64,000 bases of DNA from Trebouxia sp. TZW2008 (Eukaryota; Chlorophyta; Trebouxiophyceae; Trebouxiales; Trebouxiaceae): assembly GCA_002118135.1 (NCBI GenBank), contig BDIU01000287.1:597069-661068 (forward strand). The letters are read 5' to 3'. Made by a program: the position numbers and the translations under genes. This document shows, piece by piece, positions 42,501-51,803 of the stretch. Each line of letters opens with the position of its first letter. The first letter of the stretch is position 1. The notes below the pieces were generated by a model that saw only the letters and a list, made by a program, of their open reading frames with translations, made no database searches and was not told the origin of the DNA.

Positions 42501-43525
42501 AACATGTTAGGCTGTTATGTTCTTTCCAGCACAAGTGCAAGGTATTTAGGGCTGAAGCATATGCCAGTCTCTGCAAGAGGAAAATCAGCAATTTCATTGA
42601 TTGTGCAGTAAATGCAGTGCTTGTCAGCATACGGAAGAAGAGGCCAATGACTCTGAGCAGAGTCATTACTTCTTCCTCCACGTGCAACTGACAGTACTTC
42701 AGTCCAAGCATAACCAATGCGACTGCTCCATCTCACATCTGCTCAGATTGCAAAGGCTCATCAGTCCAGCATGAATCTCAGCTATTTGTTTGTTCTGCGC
42801 CATCATGCACACATCCTGCCCATTTAGTTGTTTGCTGGGCTTCTGCTTCTTGCAGCATGTGTCACGACACAGTTGCAGTGTTCTGTGATCATCACACTAT
42901 GCCTGAAGCAGTGAAATGCTCAACCAGGGTTTGCATGTGTTGCAGAGCCTTGGGTACAGCATCAAGAGCACTGGAGGAACTGGCAAGCACCTCAAGGCCA
43001 ATGGTGTAGACTGTGACATTGTCCTCAAGATACAAGAGGGCCGCCCGAACATTGGCGACCTGGTGAAGAACGGTGACATTGCCATGATGCTCATCACCTC
43101 CACAGGTGCTGCCCTTCAATCCTGACCTTTTCTTGCCTACAGCGCCATTATGAGACACTTGTGTTTTGTACGTGATTTGAACCCTTGATTCTGTGCACAT
43201 CATTTTTGTATGCAGAGATTGTGGCACAAGCGGAACATGCAATCAGGCTTGTTGTGTGGCTGAAGCATGCACAATGTCAGATGCTTCTTGTGTTGTTACT
43301 TGTTGGTTCTGTGTAGGCAAAGAGGTTGACGTCATAGACGGCAAGAACTTGAGACGACTAGCACTGGCTTACAAGGTGCCCATCATTACTACAGTGGCTG
43401 GTGCTAAGGCTACAACTGCTGCTTTGGCTGGAATGAAAAAGGGTCCCCTACATCAAGTCCCTCTGCAGGATTACTTCCCTGAAGCAGCTGAAAGGTCAAC
43501 AGTCGAATTTAAGATCGTAGGCTAG
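29733..43525 (+). CDS. CARB: Carbamoyl phosphate synthase large subunit, plastid-targeted, 20 exons
   Basis: Exons: 29733-30059, 30134-30180, 30265-30304, 30408-30494, 30594-30665, 31271-31397, 31894-32066, 33477-33705, 34247-34479, 35959-36204, 36976-37171, 37708-37987, 38556-38788, 39203-39428, 39957-40138, 40849-40988, 41732-41927, 42276-42466, 42946-43105, 43317-43525. All phases fit, giving 1197 aa, typical of plant CARB. An Arg/Ser/His-rich N-terminus of about 60 residues looks like a transit peptide. Two homologous synthetase halves follow: [20 protein letters not shown] with [16 protein letters not shown] and [20 protein letters not shown], then [19 protein letters not shown] with [18 protein letters not shown] and [20 protein letters not shown]. 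The C-terminal MGS-like regulatory domain has [12 protein letters not shown]. The enzyme makes carbamoyl phosphate from bicarbonate, ATP and glutamine-derived ammonia for arginine and pyrimidines. Introns 6 and 7 start with GC. An assembly gap (NN) lies inside intron 11, not in coding sequence. Confidence 0.95.
30959..30994 (+). repeat. Short tandem repeat GCAAGTTAC x3
   Basis: Three tandem units of GCAAGTTAC in CARB intron 5, followed by a partial unit. Confidence 0.85.
32133..32230 (+). repeat. Decayed copy of CARB exon 7 (3' part) with GT donor
   Basis: Copies PAFTLGGT through [11 protein letters not shown] of exon 7 (31894-32066), but GGTGGG has become GGC-ACA-TGA, an in-frame stop. Its donor is CAG/GTGAGG, whereas the functional exon ends CAG/GCGAGT. 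Confidence 0.85.
33165..33460 (+). repeat. Two copies of CARB exon 8 upstream of the functional exon
   Basis: Copy one (33165-33245) has VLVQQSLQG followed by a stop. Copy two (33303-33459) is fully open behind a good acceptor (TGACTGCAG): [17 protein letters not shown] through PTGNYITIN, aligning to [17 protein letters not shown] through HTGDSITIA of exon 8. Copy two ends before the conserved [16 protein letters not shown] segment. A weak donor (CAACA/GTAAAA) would join exon 9 in phase, but the product would lack about 24 conserved residues. Confidence 0.85.
33757..33880 (+). repeat. Decayed copy of CARB exon 8 (3' part)
   Basis: Encodes [20 protein letters not shown] through [11 protein letters not shown], matching the 3' part of exon 8, without an acceptor. 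It lies downstream of the functional donor. Confidence 0.85.
34105..34216 (+). repeat. C-rich imperfect repeat before CARB exon 9
   Basis: Repeated CCCTGCCC/CTTGCCCCTG words form a strongly pyrimidine-biased tract ending about 30 bp before the exon 9 acceptor. It may act as an extended polypyrimidine tract. Confidence 0.7.
35432..35912 (+). repeat. Array of about four decayed copies of CARB exon 10 (5' part)
   Basis: Around 35432-35492, 35573-35642, 35719-35830 and 35889-35912 the words GCATGCAGATCCCC, TTGCCTTTGAGAAGT and GTGAAGTCAGTGGGAG recur. They copy the acceptor and start of exon 10 (35959; [16 protein letters not shown]). Stops and frameshifts break all of them; the third keeps the longest match ([20 protein letters not shown]). 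Confidence 0.85.
36757..36835 (+). repeat. Decayed copy of CARB exon 11 (5' part)
   Basis: GTGCAG then GCCATGGAGGATGGTATGTG and ACCAACTATTGACCCTTG mirror the start of exon 11 ([20 protein letters not shown]), with deletions. Confidence 0.75.
37255..37520 (+). repeat. Three decayed copies of CARB exon 11 (3' part)
   Basis: At about 37255-37300, 37348-37412 and 37455-37520 the exon end ([19 protein letters not shown]) recurs with single-base stops or shifts. Two copies keep the GGGTAAGC donor, so the intron offers several decoy donors. Confidence 0.85.
37560..37706. other. C-rich tract with assembly gap (NN at 37685-37686)
   Basis: Low-complexity C-rich sequence with two Ns and a homopolymer of at least 14 C, directly ahead of the CARB exon 12 acceptor. 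The true length of this intron end is unknown. Confidence 0.95.
40680..40725 (+). repeat. Decayed copy of CARB exon 16 start
   Basis: GTGTACAGGTGACTTGGCCT with CCATCCCAGACC copies the acceptor and start of exon 16 (GTGTGCAGGTGACTCAGCGT and CCATCCCAGAGC). Codon frame is lost. Confidence 0.75.
41127..41490 (+). repeat. Three decayed copies of CARB exon 16 end
   Basis: At 41127-41172, 41328-41365 and 41455-41490 the segment encoding [12 protein letters not shown] recurs with increasing divergence ([32 protein letters not shown]). The middle copy retains CAG/GTATGG. Confidence 0.85.
42031..42068 (+). repeat. Decayed copy of CARB exon 17 end
   Basis: [10 protein letters not shown] copies [10 protein letters not shown] from the end of exon 17, about 140 bp downstream of the real donor. 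Confidence 0.85.
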
Positions 43526-44370
43526 AAAAGAGAAAGGCATATGCCAATACCCCATGGGGCCAGTTCAAGCGTGTAGCAGTGTGTTGTGTGTTCAGCTTGT
43601 TTGATCTACGGTGTCTTTGCAATACTATATATTGTTGCGGATGAGAACATGAGAAAACATCCAGTCGTTTGCTTTGACAGACGCCCGCTTATAAGCTGGG
43701 TTACTCGCTGGATGTGCTACCATATTCACCTTGAAGTTTGTGAGGCTAGAGCGCAGGGTGAAAAGGGCTCAATGCATTGCTTTCTTACATATTGCTCTTT
43801 AGCAGCATCTGCTGATGACCTTGTAAGTGCGAGTTCAATGCCTGCACATGCCTGGGACACTTCTGCTGCATGATCATAAACGCACACTTGCAAGTGTGCC
43901 GACGACCAATTGGTCGTTCATGTTGGTCAATATTGCTGCTGCTGCTGATGCTGCTGCTACAGTGACACTAGCACAGCCATGGCACACCTGCTAGCGCCAT
44001 TTCTCTTTGCATGCTAGGGCGATGGCAGCGCACCAGAAATGTATGGCATCCCTTGCTGCAAGCCTCAACTTTGTAGCTGATGAGACTTGAAGTCATGACA
44101 AATTGGCGCCAAGCATGATCTCTACTGGCCTGCTCCAGCTTAACTCTCACTACGAATCTGCAACCAAAAGCTTTCAATGGCGCTGTAGTAGGAGCGACGT
44201 GCATTGGGCTGCGCGGCAGCAATGCTGACAGCGGCAATGCTTTGACAGCTTTGCTTCGACAGAACGGCAGTGATCTCAAAGATCAGTAGCAAGACTGCTG
44301 CCAGGCACACAAACGCATACCGCGATCGTATAGGGACGCATCGCTGATCAGCACGCTCAGTCATCAACGT
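43526..44370. other. Intergenic region between CARB and the PDV-like gene
   Basis: Tandem plus-strand genes, so this holds the CARB 3' UTR and the PDV-like promoter and 5' UTR. A short CTG run sits near 43937. No exon homology was seen. Confidence 0.5.
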
Positions 44371-47300
44371 ATGGACGATAATGCAGCAGGCGACGTGGGC
44401 GTTGCCACTGCTTTGGGACGTATCTGTGCACTAGAAGCCAAGCTCAGACAGGCTATTCAGCACACACACCTTTTGAGCAGTAGCTTTGAGAGCGACCCTG
44501 CAGCTGCTGACAGAGAGCGAGAGGCATTGCTGGCTATCAGGTCCTCAAATACCAGCTCGTGCGTACAAACAGCTGTCAAAGTTATCTGCACTCAACACTA
44601 CTTTGGACCTTCTGCAGGGAGCAGCTTGAGCTCTTAGAAGACAAATTGCGAGATTTCAGATGTTTGGGTGACAATCAGTATGATGACAAGGTCTCTCCTC
44701 GGTCTGATCTTGTCAATGCCCATACACTGTGCTTGCGTACAGCATCAAGAACCCACAACATGATGTACTGTTTGTAGACGGTAGCTTTGAGCCAGCTTGA
44801 CAGCCTGAGAAGGGAGCTGATTGCATGTGCTAGGGACAGGCTAGAGTTTCTGGTCTTCACAAAGGTGAGCCAATTCAAAAAGCTTTGCAATCATCCCTGC
44901 ACCAGGAAAGCATGCAGCTGTGCTGCAAGCAGTGGCGCGCTTTGCAGGATGTGGTCAGGGAGGTGCTCACCTTTGCAGAAGTGAACTCAGGCAGCAGCAC
45001 CCCTGATCATTCAACAGCAAGGCAGGATCACAGACCGCCGCTCAGCCCCATACAGCGCTCTCTCGATGGCACTTACTCTCCACTTGCGTAAGCATGTGAT
45101 CTCACACTGCCTCTGCATTCATCTTGGCCAATTGTCATGACGTACTGAGTTTGCCCTCTGTACTCCTCTGACGTTGTGTACTCTCAGAGGAACAACACGT
45201 GCAACTGCAGTCATTTGCCGAAAGTGCATCATCTCATTGCGAAAAGCACCAGTCGCCGTTTCAAGGGAGCAACAAATGCTCTAGAATTGTGTGACCTCTC
45301 TGACAGCCATGCATGGGGCTGCAGCCATTATAAAGGTGCATCAACTTCTTCCACAAATCAGTTGTCGCTGCTGTAAGCTTAGAATGCATTAAATCCTTGC
45401 AAAAATGCCAGTAGCTTTGCTGAGCCTAAGCTGCAGCCATGCATGCAGCTGCAGCCATTTCAGAGATGCAACACCACCTTCTGCAGTTCCACCTTCTCGC
45501 CAGTTGCTGTTGTAAGGAAGCAGCAACTGTTTGCACAGGTCACCAACGGCTTCACCAAGCCCCAAGCTGCGGAAGCTGCAGCAGAACGCCTTAAGAGGCA
45601 GCTACAATGAGGCAGTGCACCTGTCTAGCTCGCATGCTGTGCCTGCTAGAGACAGGCGTGTCAGCCAAAGCCTGGACTTCTCTAAGGTGGAGGTCAGTCC
45701 TGCCCTGAATGTTGCTTTGCCAATGCTTTGATTTTGGTCTGCTTGCGTCCCTGCTCGTTGCTTTTCTCAAAGTCTGACCTTATCCCAAAATAGAAGAGTT
45801 GCCTGTTCTTTCATTCTGTGCAACAAAAGTGGATGATTTCTGAGTATTGTGACCCACTCATTACCAGTAGCTTTGCTTGTGTGCTGTGACAAACATTACA
45901 AGCAGTCATACGCCTCAGCTGAGGAATGTCTTGCCACTGGATTTACATTGCATGAACAAGCCTATGTCGCAAGCCAAGACTTGTGCCACATGCACCTAGC
46001 ACCTTTGCTGCAGCATGTTATACAGTGTTATGATTAGTACATTGTATGCAGAGGAGCGAGGGCGTGCCAGGTCTCAGCCAGCCTGCCAGGCAGAGCCTGA
46101 TTGGAAGGCGGTTGGCTGCAGATGCTGCGCAGCGCACCCTGGACGCAGCAGATAGGATCATCTTCTCAGGGCAGCAGCATGGCAGGTCCAGCAAGAAGTC
46201 CAACTCTCCCATGCTTTCACCCGGACAAGTCAGGTGTACTTGCTACCCAATGCTGTCAAATTCTGCAGGCAATGTCAGGCTTGATTTGCTGCTTCAACAT
46301 AGCTGAAAATTTCTGACAGCAGACTTGACGGTTCTCTCCTTGACTGATCCTGAGAGCCCTCACATTTTCCTGGCAAAGCTCAGACCTTCCTACTCAACTA
46401 CTGTCATAGCCTCCACAAGTATTGTCATACATCATGTCAGTGACACCCTACACACTGTTGATGTCTACAACTGGTATATGTCCATTGTGTCTGACACCTC
46501 ATGTTGTCTCAGGGTAACATGTTGTCAAGCTGTGTACAGGGATGAGGCGTTGTACAGCAGCACCAACGGCAGCAGCAGATACACCTTTGATCCCAACTAT
46601 GGGGGCAAGGTCAGCATGCCCAAAGGCCACCAGCCACCTCACATACGCCCTGACGCCGCCATGTCTCACCCTGACGCCTCACGCCCCAGAGCTCTCTTTG
46701 CTGATGACAGACCCAGGTAATTAATGCAGATCACGTTCTTTCTGCTGCCTATGATCTCAATGGTCTCATCTTCACCTGTTGCATTGTTCAAATTGCTGTA
46801 CGGCATGCATGACATGTTTGTCGCAGCCGAAATGCTGCTGCAAAAGCACTGAGCCCAGCAGATGCATGCTGAGCAGATGCATGATATCACTTCCAGGGGA
46901 AATCTTGCTGAAGTTGCATCAAGTGAAGCTGTAGTGTCAGCCCATGTCATACTGGCTCAGATCGTCTCTGCAAGCTGCATTGCAAAAGTGTGTGTTCTCA
47001 GCTGCCCCTGCAATTTCTTGTCCTTGCAGAGTTTGCAGTCTCTTCATCACTTCAGCACAGGTACTAGATGTGTCTGGCCCAAATCCTGGGCTGCATCTGT
47101 AGCCAGAGGCTCCCATTATGACGCCTAGAGCATAGCCTTTCCTGCTTTTTTTCTTTTTGCAGGTACTAGATGTGTGTGGCTAAACTTCTTTCTCACCAGG
47201 CCAGAAAGGATCAGTATTGTGGTCAAATGATGCAGGTCCATTCACGGAGGCAGTGTGCGGGGCGAAGATGACACATGCAGCTTGCCCACCACCACATGGT

Positions 47301-49697
47301 CTGGCCAGCAAGCACGCACGCCAATTGCAGTGCGCCGCTTGGGACCCATAACCCCTGCCCAGCCCCCCCACCAACCCCAGGGCAAGCCCCATGCCAGGGT
47401 CTGGCTTATACGCCTGGCCAAGCTGGCTGCGCTAGGGGCTGTTGTGGCTGTCACTGCTGCTGGAGTTGTCAAGGTGCCTGCAGCCTCCCTTGACCTCGCA
47501 GCCACAGGAAATATGCTGTGCTTGACATACCCTTCATAACCATGTGCCTTCAAGTTTGTTATCAACCCCTGGCCTTGCAGCCAATGCGTAGTTGGTTGTC
47601 ACTCAGGTATACTACGTGAAACACATGCTCACAGATTCTGTGTTTCAATCTGAACACAAGCATCACAAGGCCTGAGACCTTTAGGATGGGTGTCTTGCTA
47701 CCAATAAAATGCTGCTGTGTCTGCCAGAAAATCGGATGCTTAACCCAGGTTTGCTGCACTTTGCAATGACTGCCAACTAAAACCTTTGCGCATGTTCTTG
47801 ACAGCAACAGCGCACATGGCGACTTGCGATACGTTACATAGACAGCTGTGATGGTATCACAGGCAGTGGACTGGCACAATGCACCAGCGCAAAAGCAGAA
47901 GCGCGCAGTCAGAAAAGCTCAGCGGCAGCAGCGTCATGAGGAGGCACAGCAGGCTGCCTGGCTCAAGGCTCAAGAAAGGCAGGCCGAAAAGGCTGCTGCT
48001 GCTGAGCGTCAAGCCAAGCTACAGCAAGAACGGTGAGGCTGCAACTGCATGACCAATGCATTGCTACAGCAGGTGCATGGCTTGACAACACGTGGCTGCC
48101 TGGCTCAAGGCTCAAGAAAAGCAGGCTGAGAAAGCTGCTGCTGCTGAGCGTCAGGTCAAGCTGCAGCAAGAGCGGTGGGGCTGCAACTGCTTGATCAATG
48201 CTTTGATGCGTCAAGTGCACGGCCTGCAGAATGTCTAGTCCTTCTCAGGCTGCCTCTTCAGACAAAGGCTCCTTCTATGGCGCCTAAAGACACAGAGCTG
48301 TTTTTTTCTTTTTCCTAGTCCTGCCATCACAGGATCTCAAGCGAACTGACTAAATATCTGGCAAGCCAGCCAAGTTCAGCGCTTGCTTGTGATAGCACCA
48401 GGGGTTGATTTATTGACTAGCTCGACTGCTGAGCTTCAAAATAACTGCTATACGCATTGGCACAAATGCTGGGTCTGTGTAACCCAGGTCCTGTCTTGTA
48501 AGGCCAGCTTGTTTTGGCTGATGCAAAGTCACACTCTGAAAGTTTGCTTGTCCTCTTGGTGCAGAGAAGCCAAGTGGATTCAGCAGCAGCAACAGCAGCA
48601 GCAGATGCAAGCCCTTCAACAGGCTGAACAGGAAGAGCAGGCAGCGGAGCAGTTGCGTCAGCAACAGCTGTTGCTCAGGAAGCAAGCAGAAGCAGCTGAG
48701 GAGCGCAAGCGGCAGCAACAGGCAAGAGAGAAGGCCGAAGCTGCTGCATGCCAGAAGAGGCAATTGCACGTGCAGAAACAAGCTGAGCTGGATGCAAGGC
48801 GTCAGCAGGAGCTGCAGCTGCTGAGAGAGGCAGAGCATGCACGGCAGCTGGAGCATCAGGCAGAACTTGACAGGCAAGCAACATGCAGGCTGCATCACTG
48901 GCTGACTCATTGCTGACCTTTGCTGAAAACACAAGTAAACTGGCGGACAGTCAGTTCCCCTCTGACACCAAGAACTCCTTTTACACACTGGTTGACTGTG
49001 ATGCATGCGTATTAGCACTACTTCATGCTTAATCTGCAAAGACCTGGAGTATATGGCAACAAGGCAGTAGCTGCGCTTCTGACAACTGCTGTGTATCGGC
49101 AGGCTAGCAGCAGCCAAGGAAGCAGAGGAGCAACGGCAGCAGCAGCTTCTGGCTGAAGCGCAAGCTGCACAGGAGCTGAAAAGGCAGGCAGAGCTTGAGA
49201 GGCAAGAAAGAGAACACGCCCAGAGACTGCGGCAACAGCAGATTGAGGCAGAAGCACAGGCCAAGCAGGAGCACCAGAGACAAAGGCAGCTTGCAGCACA
49301 GGCTGAAGCTGAATGTCAGCAGCAGCAGCAATTGCAGAAGGAACTTGAGCGCCAGCGGCAGCAGCAACTGCAGGAGGAAGCTGAGGCAGCAGCTGCTAAA
49401 GAAGCCGCAGCACGTCAGGCAGAAGAAGCACAGCAACAGGCATGGGCATCTGCACAAAGTCAGGCACAGGAAACTGTGGAACTACAAGAGGCCAACAAGC
49501 GTTCTTGCCAGCATGATGGTGCAGTGACAGGCAATGAGGCGCTCAATGAGCGCAAGTGGAAGTCATCAGAGCATTGGCTGCCGCCTCCTAAAGGATCTCC
49601 ACAGGTTACTGTTGTTGGGGAGCAGCCAAGAGGTTGGCCTGCTGGTGCAGCCTTCCCCAATTTGCCGCCTCCTAACATCTTTAGAGGTCAAGGCTGA
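44371..49697 (+). CDS. PDV2: PDV2-like plastid division protein with long C-terminal coiled coil
   Basis: Exons: 44371-44540, 44618-44690, 44778-44864, 44906-45087, 45539-45692, 46052-46233, 46540-46716, 47236-47473, 47863-48032, 48565-48873, 49103-49697; phases agree, 778 aa. The N-terminal coiled coil resembles PDV2: ALGRICALEAKLRQAIQ, then EREALLAIREQLELLEDKLR and TVALSQLDSLRRELI. A Ser/Pro-rich linker follows, then one membrane segment (about residues 395-417; VWLIRLAKLAALGAVVAV). Plant PDV1/PDV2 are outer-envelope proteins that recruit the dynamin ARC5 and bind ARC6/PARC6 in the intermembrane space through a C-terminal glycine. Here the part after the membrane segment is a Gln/Glu/Ala-rich coiled coil of about 320 residues, far longer than in plants, yet the protein ends FRGQG with a terminal Gly. 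The intron after 48873 starts GCAAGC. If the exon at 47236 were read through, a shorter protein would end near 47539. Confidence 0.7.
47059..47090 (+). repeat. Dispersed repeat copy (CTAGGTGTGTGTGGC family)
   Basis: GGTACTAGATGTGTCTGGCC followed by CAAATCCTGG, in an intron of the PDV-like gene. Confidence 0.55.
47162..47205 (+). repeat. Dispersed repeat copy (CTAGGTGTGTGTGGC family)
   Basis: GGTACTAGATGTGTGTGGCT followed by AAACTTCTTTCTCACCAGGC. It is 100 bp from the previous copy and shares the later half with the copy at 3106. Confidence 0.6.
48093..48174 (+). repeat. Open copy of PDV-like exon 9 end (period 142 bp)
   Basis: Encodes AAWLKAQEKQAEKAAAAERQ and VKLQQER, nearly identical to the end of exon 9, and continues into matching intron sequence (GCTGCAACTGC). 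It retains a GT donor but has no acceptor at its 5' end. This is a clear, young tandem duplication across a donor. Confidence 0.9.
48235..48318 (+). repeat. Second intronic repeat pair (with about 47090-47160)
   Basis: AGGCTCCTTCTATGGCGCCT and a following TTTTTTTCTTTTTC stretch repeat the arrangement AGGCTCCCATTATGACGCCT plus TTTTTTTCTTTTT at about 47107-47160. Both lie in introns of the PDV-like gene. Confidence 0.55.
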
Positions 49698-49821
49698 CAG
49701 CACATTTCTGATCATCAAGCATTACTGCCAATACAATGCGAGTCTTCAGCGATATATTATACAGTCAGTGAAGTGGCTTTTGGGACAGTACATGTTTTGC
49801 ATCTATGTATGAGTGCGTGAA

Positions 49822-51109
49822 TCATTGTTGTGTTGACATAACCCTAAATTGTTGAAGAAACTCAGTCTCTATGACATGCATATTACCTGCAATGACAAGA
49901 GAATGCAGCGGCTCACCAAAGTCAACATCAAGCAGTTCCTGCATTGTGCCTGCAACAATCTGCTGAGATGGAGCACCTATCCTAGCAACACCAACAGCCA
50001 ATGTTTCTGCGCTAAAAGCGTTTAGGTTCCTGCTGGCTTCCACTTCCAAAAGCTGCTCAATTGCTGTGTTCACTGTCATGTATCTTGCTGGCTCATACAC
50101 CTTTTTGCCCCTCGCTAAGGACTCCAAAGATGGCTCTTTCACTTTGATGTCCAGCAAACACAGTGTATGCAACCCTTGTTGCCTGTTTGCCAGGATACGG
50201 TCATAAAAGCTGTCAGGTCGCCAAGTCTCTGTGAAAAAGACAATCGACACTGCCTGCACACACCACTTGTGTCACAAGCTTGAACTTTCTGTGCTTGTTT
50301 GGACTTTTGCAAAGAGCAAGCATTCTCATATTACGGATGGTGATCTCTTTGCCCCAATACAGCTTGTTTGGACGGCAACTTACCTCTCCATATCTATACA
50401 GCTGCAATCCACAGGCACCTATTGCGTTCAGAATTGATGCATTGTGTATGACTTCAACTTTGATTCCTCTTTGATGCGCGCGTATCTGCAGATCTGTGTG
50501 GGTAGTGGCCCTGCAAGCAGTCAGGCTAACTGTACCTGTGGCACACATAAGTGCATGCCATATGCATACAATGATCTGCCGTACCCAAATGGATCTCCTA
50601 CCACCAGAAATGCTGCATCATCATGTTCTGCATCAGTCAGCATTTTGTCAGCTTCCTGCAAAGCACAGGTCAGCTCCTCAGCAAAGAACTGTCAAGACTT
50701 TGTTTTTGAGTGCTTGCAGACAATCAATCGGTCATGAGATGCTCAAAGCATGTCGCCATAGTCTGCATGCAGCCCTGTTGTACTTGCCATTTCAACAAAT
50801 TCCCTGTCAGCAACTATAACCTCCTTCCCATAGAAGTCCTCCTGTATGAAACAGCCTTGACCTGAGAACTCAGCAAATCTGCATGTTATCAGGCAGCTGC
50901 AGACTCACTAGCTTCTCCTTGGAAACCAGCAAAATTGAAGTGTACGCCTCAAGGTACACTGTTTTGCATTTCTTCACCGCCTCCAAGCCCCTGAATTCGT
51001 TCCAAGCACACGCTTGATTGGCCAGCTGCCCCACATGGTCAGCAGTATTGTCCTACCTGACAGTAATGTCCTTCTCGTCGGACAGGCCCAGGCCAATAAC
51101 ATACAGCAT
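49822..51109 (-). CDS. DPH5: Diphthine methyl ester synthase (diphthamide biosynthesis)
   Basis: Exons on the minus strand: 51109-51057, 50990-50909, 50841-50788, 50655-50585, 50510-50384, 50253-49822; phases agree, 272 aa, close to the family length of about 280. The start [20 protein letters not shown] is the conserved N-terminus. Also conserved are [91 protein letters not shown] and [17 protein letters not shown]5 is a SAM-dependent tetrapyrrole-methylase-fold enzyme that methylates the modified histidine of elongation factor 2 on the way to diphthamide; it is cytosolic. Intron 3 begins GCAAGT, a GC-AG intron. The gene is convergent with the PDV-like gene, 124 bp away. Confidence 0.95.
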
Positions 51110-51803
51110 GCCCACAGTCAACTCTGTTTGCAAATTTTCGGCTGATTATGAAGCTACCGGTCAGCAATTGTCCGCAAGGCCACGAATCTTGCGTTGTGCG
51201 TGTCCAATGCTAGTGTTGGTGACGCCGTTCAAGCCAGCGTTCAAGTCTGTGAGTGTGGCGACCGATACAGAGGTTTGAATTTCGAAGAAGAGCATCTCAG
51301 GAAAGCTTGCGTGCACATTGCTCTACTTGTAAGATGCATGAGAAGGCAGTACTCGAGTGCAAGGCTGCAAGCGCTGTGTCCAGTATAGCTGAACAGCAGA
51401 GCCTTACGGTTGGTACGATGTTTGTTCACTGAAGGTGACCACGGTGCTACTGGGCTAATCAACGACCTATGTATCATTGATGCGCACACACATAAATGAA
51501 CCTCATCATGTTCAATTGATCAATGCTTCTGCGCAAACACTGAACTCACCACAGTATCCGTCGACAAGCTGCTTCCATATCACCAACTAAGTGACATCAC
51601 CCAGCATATAACCAAAAGTGAAAACTACAGTGTGCATACTTTGCACAAGATGACAGCACAGGCATCTGATTCAGTCATCAGACGGGGCATTTTGACGTGT
51701 AGGGGGCCTTCTGCATAGTGAACATTCAGGTCTCGGGAACAGAAAGGGGCTTCCTCATTCTGGTAATTCTGAGTTCACAACATCAAAATTTATCACATCT
51801 AAC
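51110..51803. other. Intergenic region upstream of DPH5
   Basis: Between two minus-strand genes. It holds the DPH5 promoter and the 3' flank of the next gene. No supported exon or repeat was seen. Confidence 0.5.

Noticed and set aside
48093..48174. Open copy of PDV-like exon 9 end as a genuine extra exon
   Set aside because: There is no AG acceptor at its 5' boundary; it is a donor-spanning duplication within the intron.
48410..49264. Long minus-strand open frame rich in Leu, Ser and Cys opposite the Gln-rich coiled coil
   Set aside because: It is the antisense shadow of CAG-rich codons in the PDV-like exons, which have consistent splice sites and phases on the plus strand.
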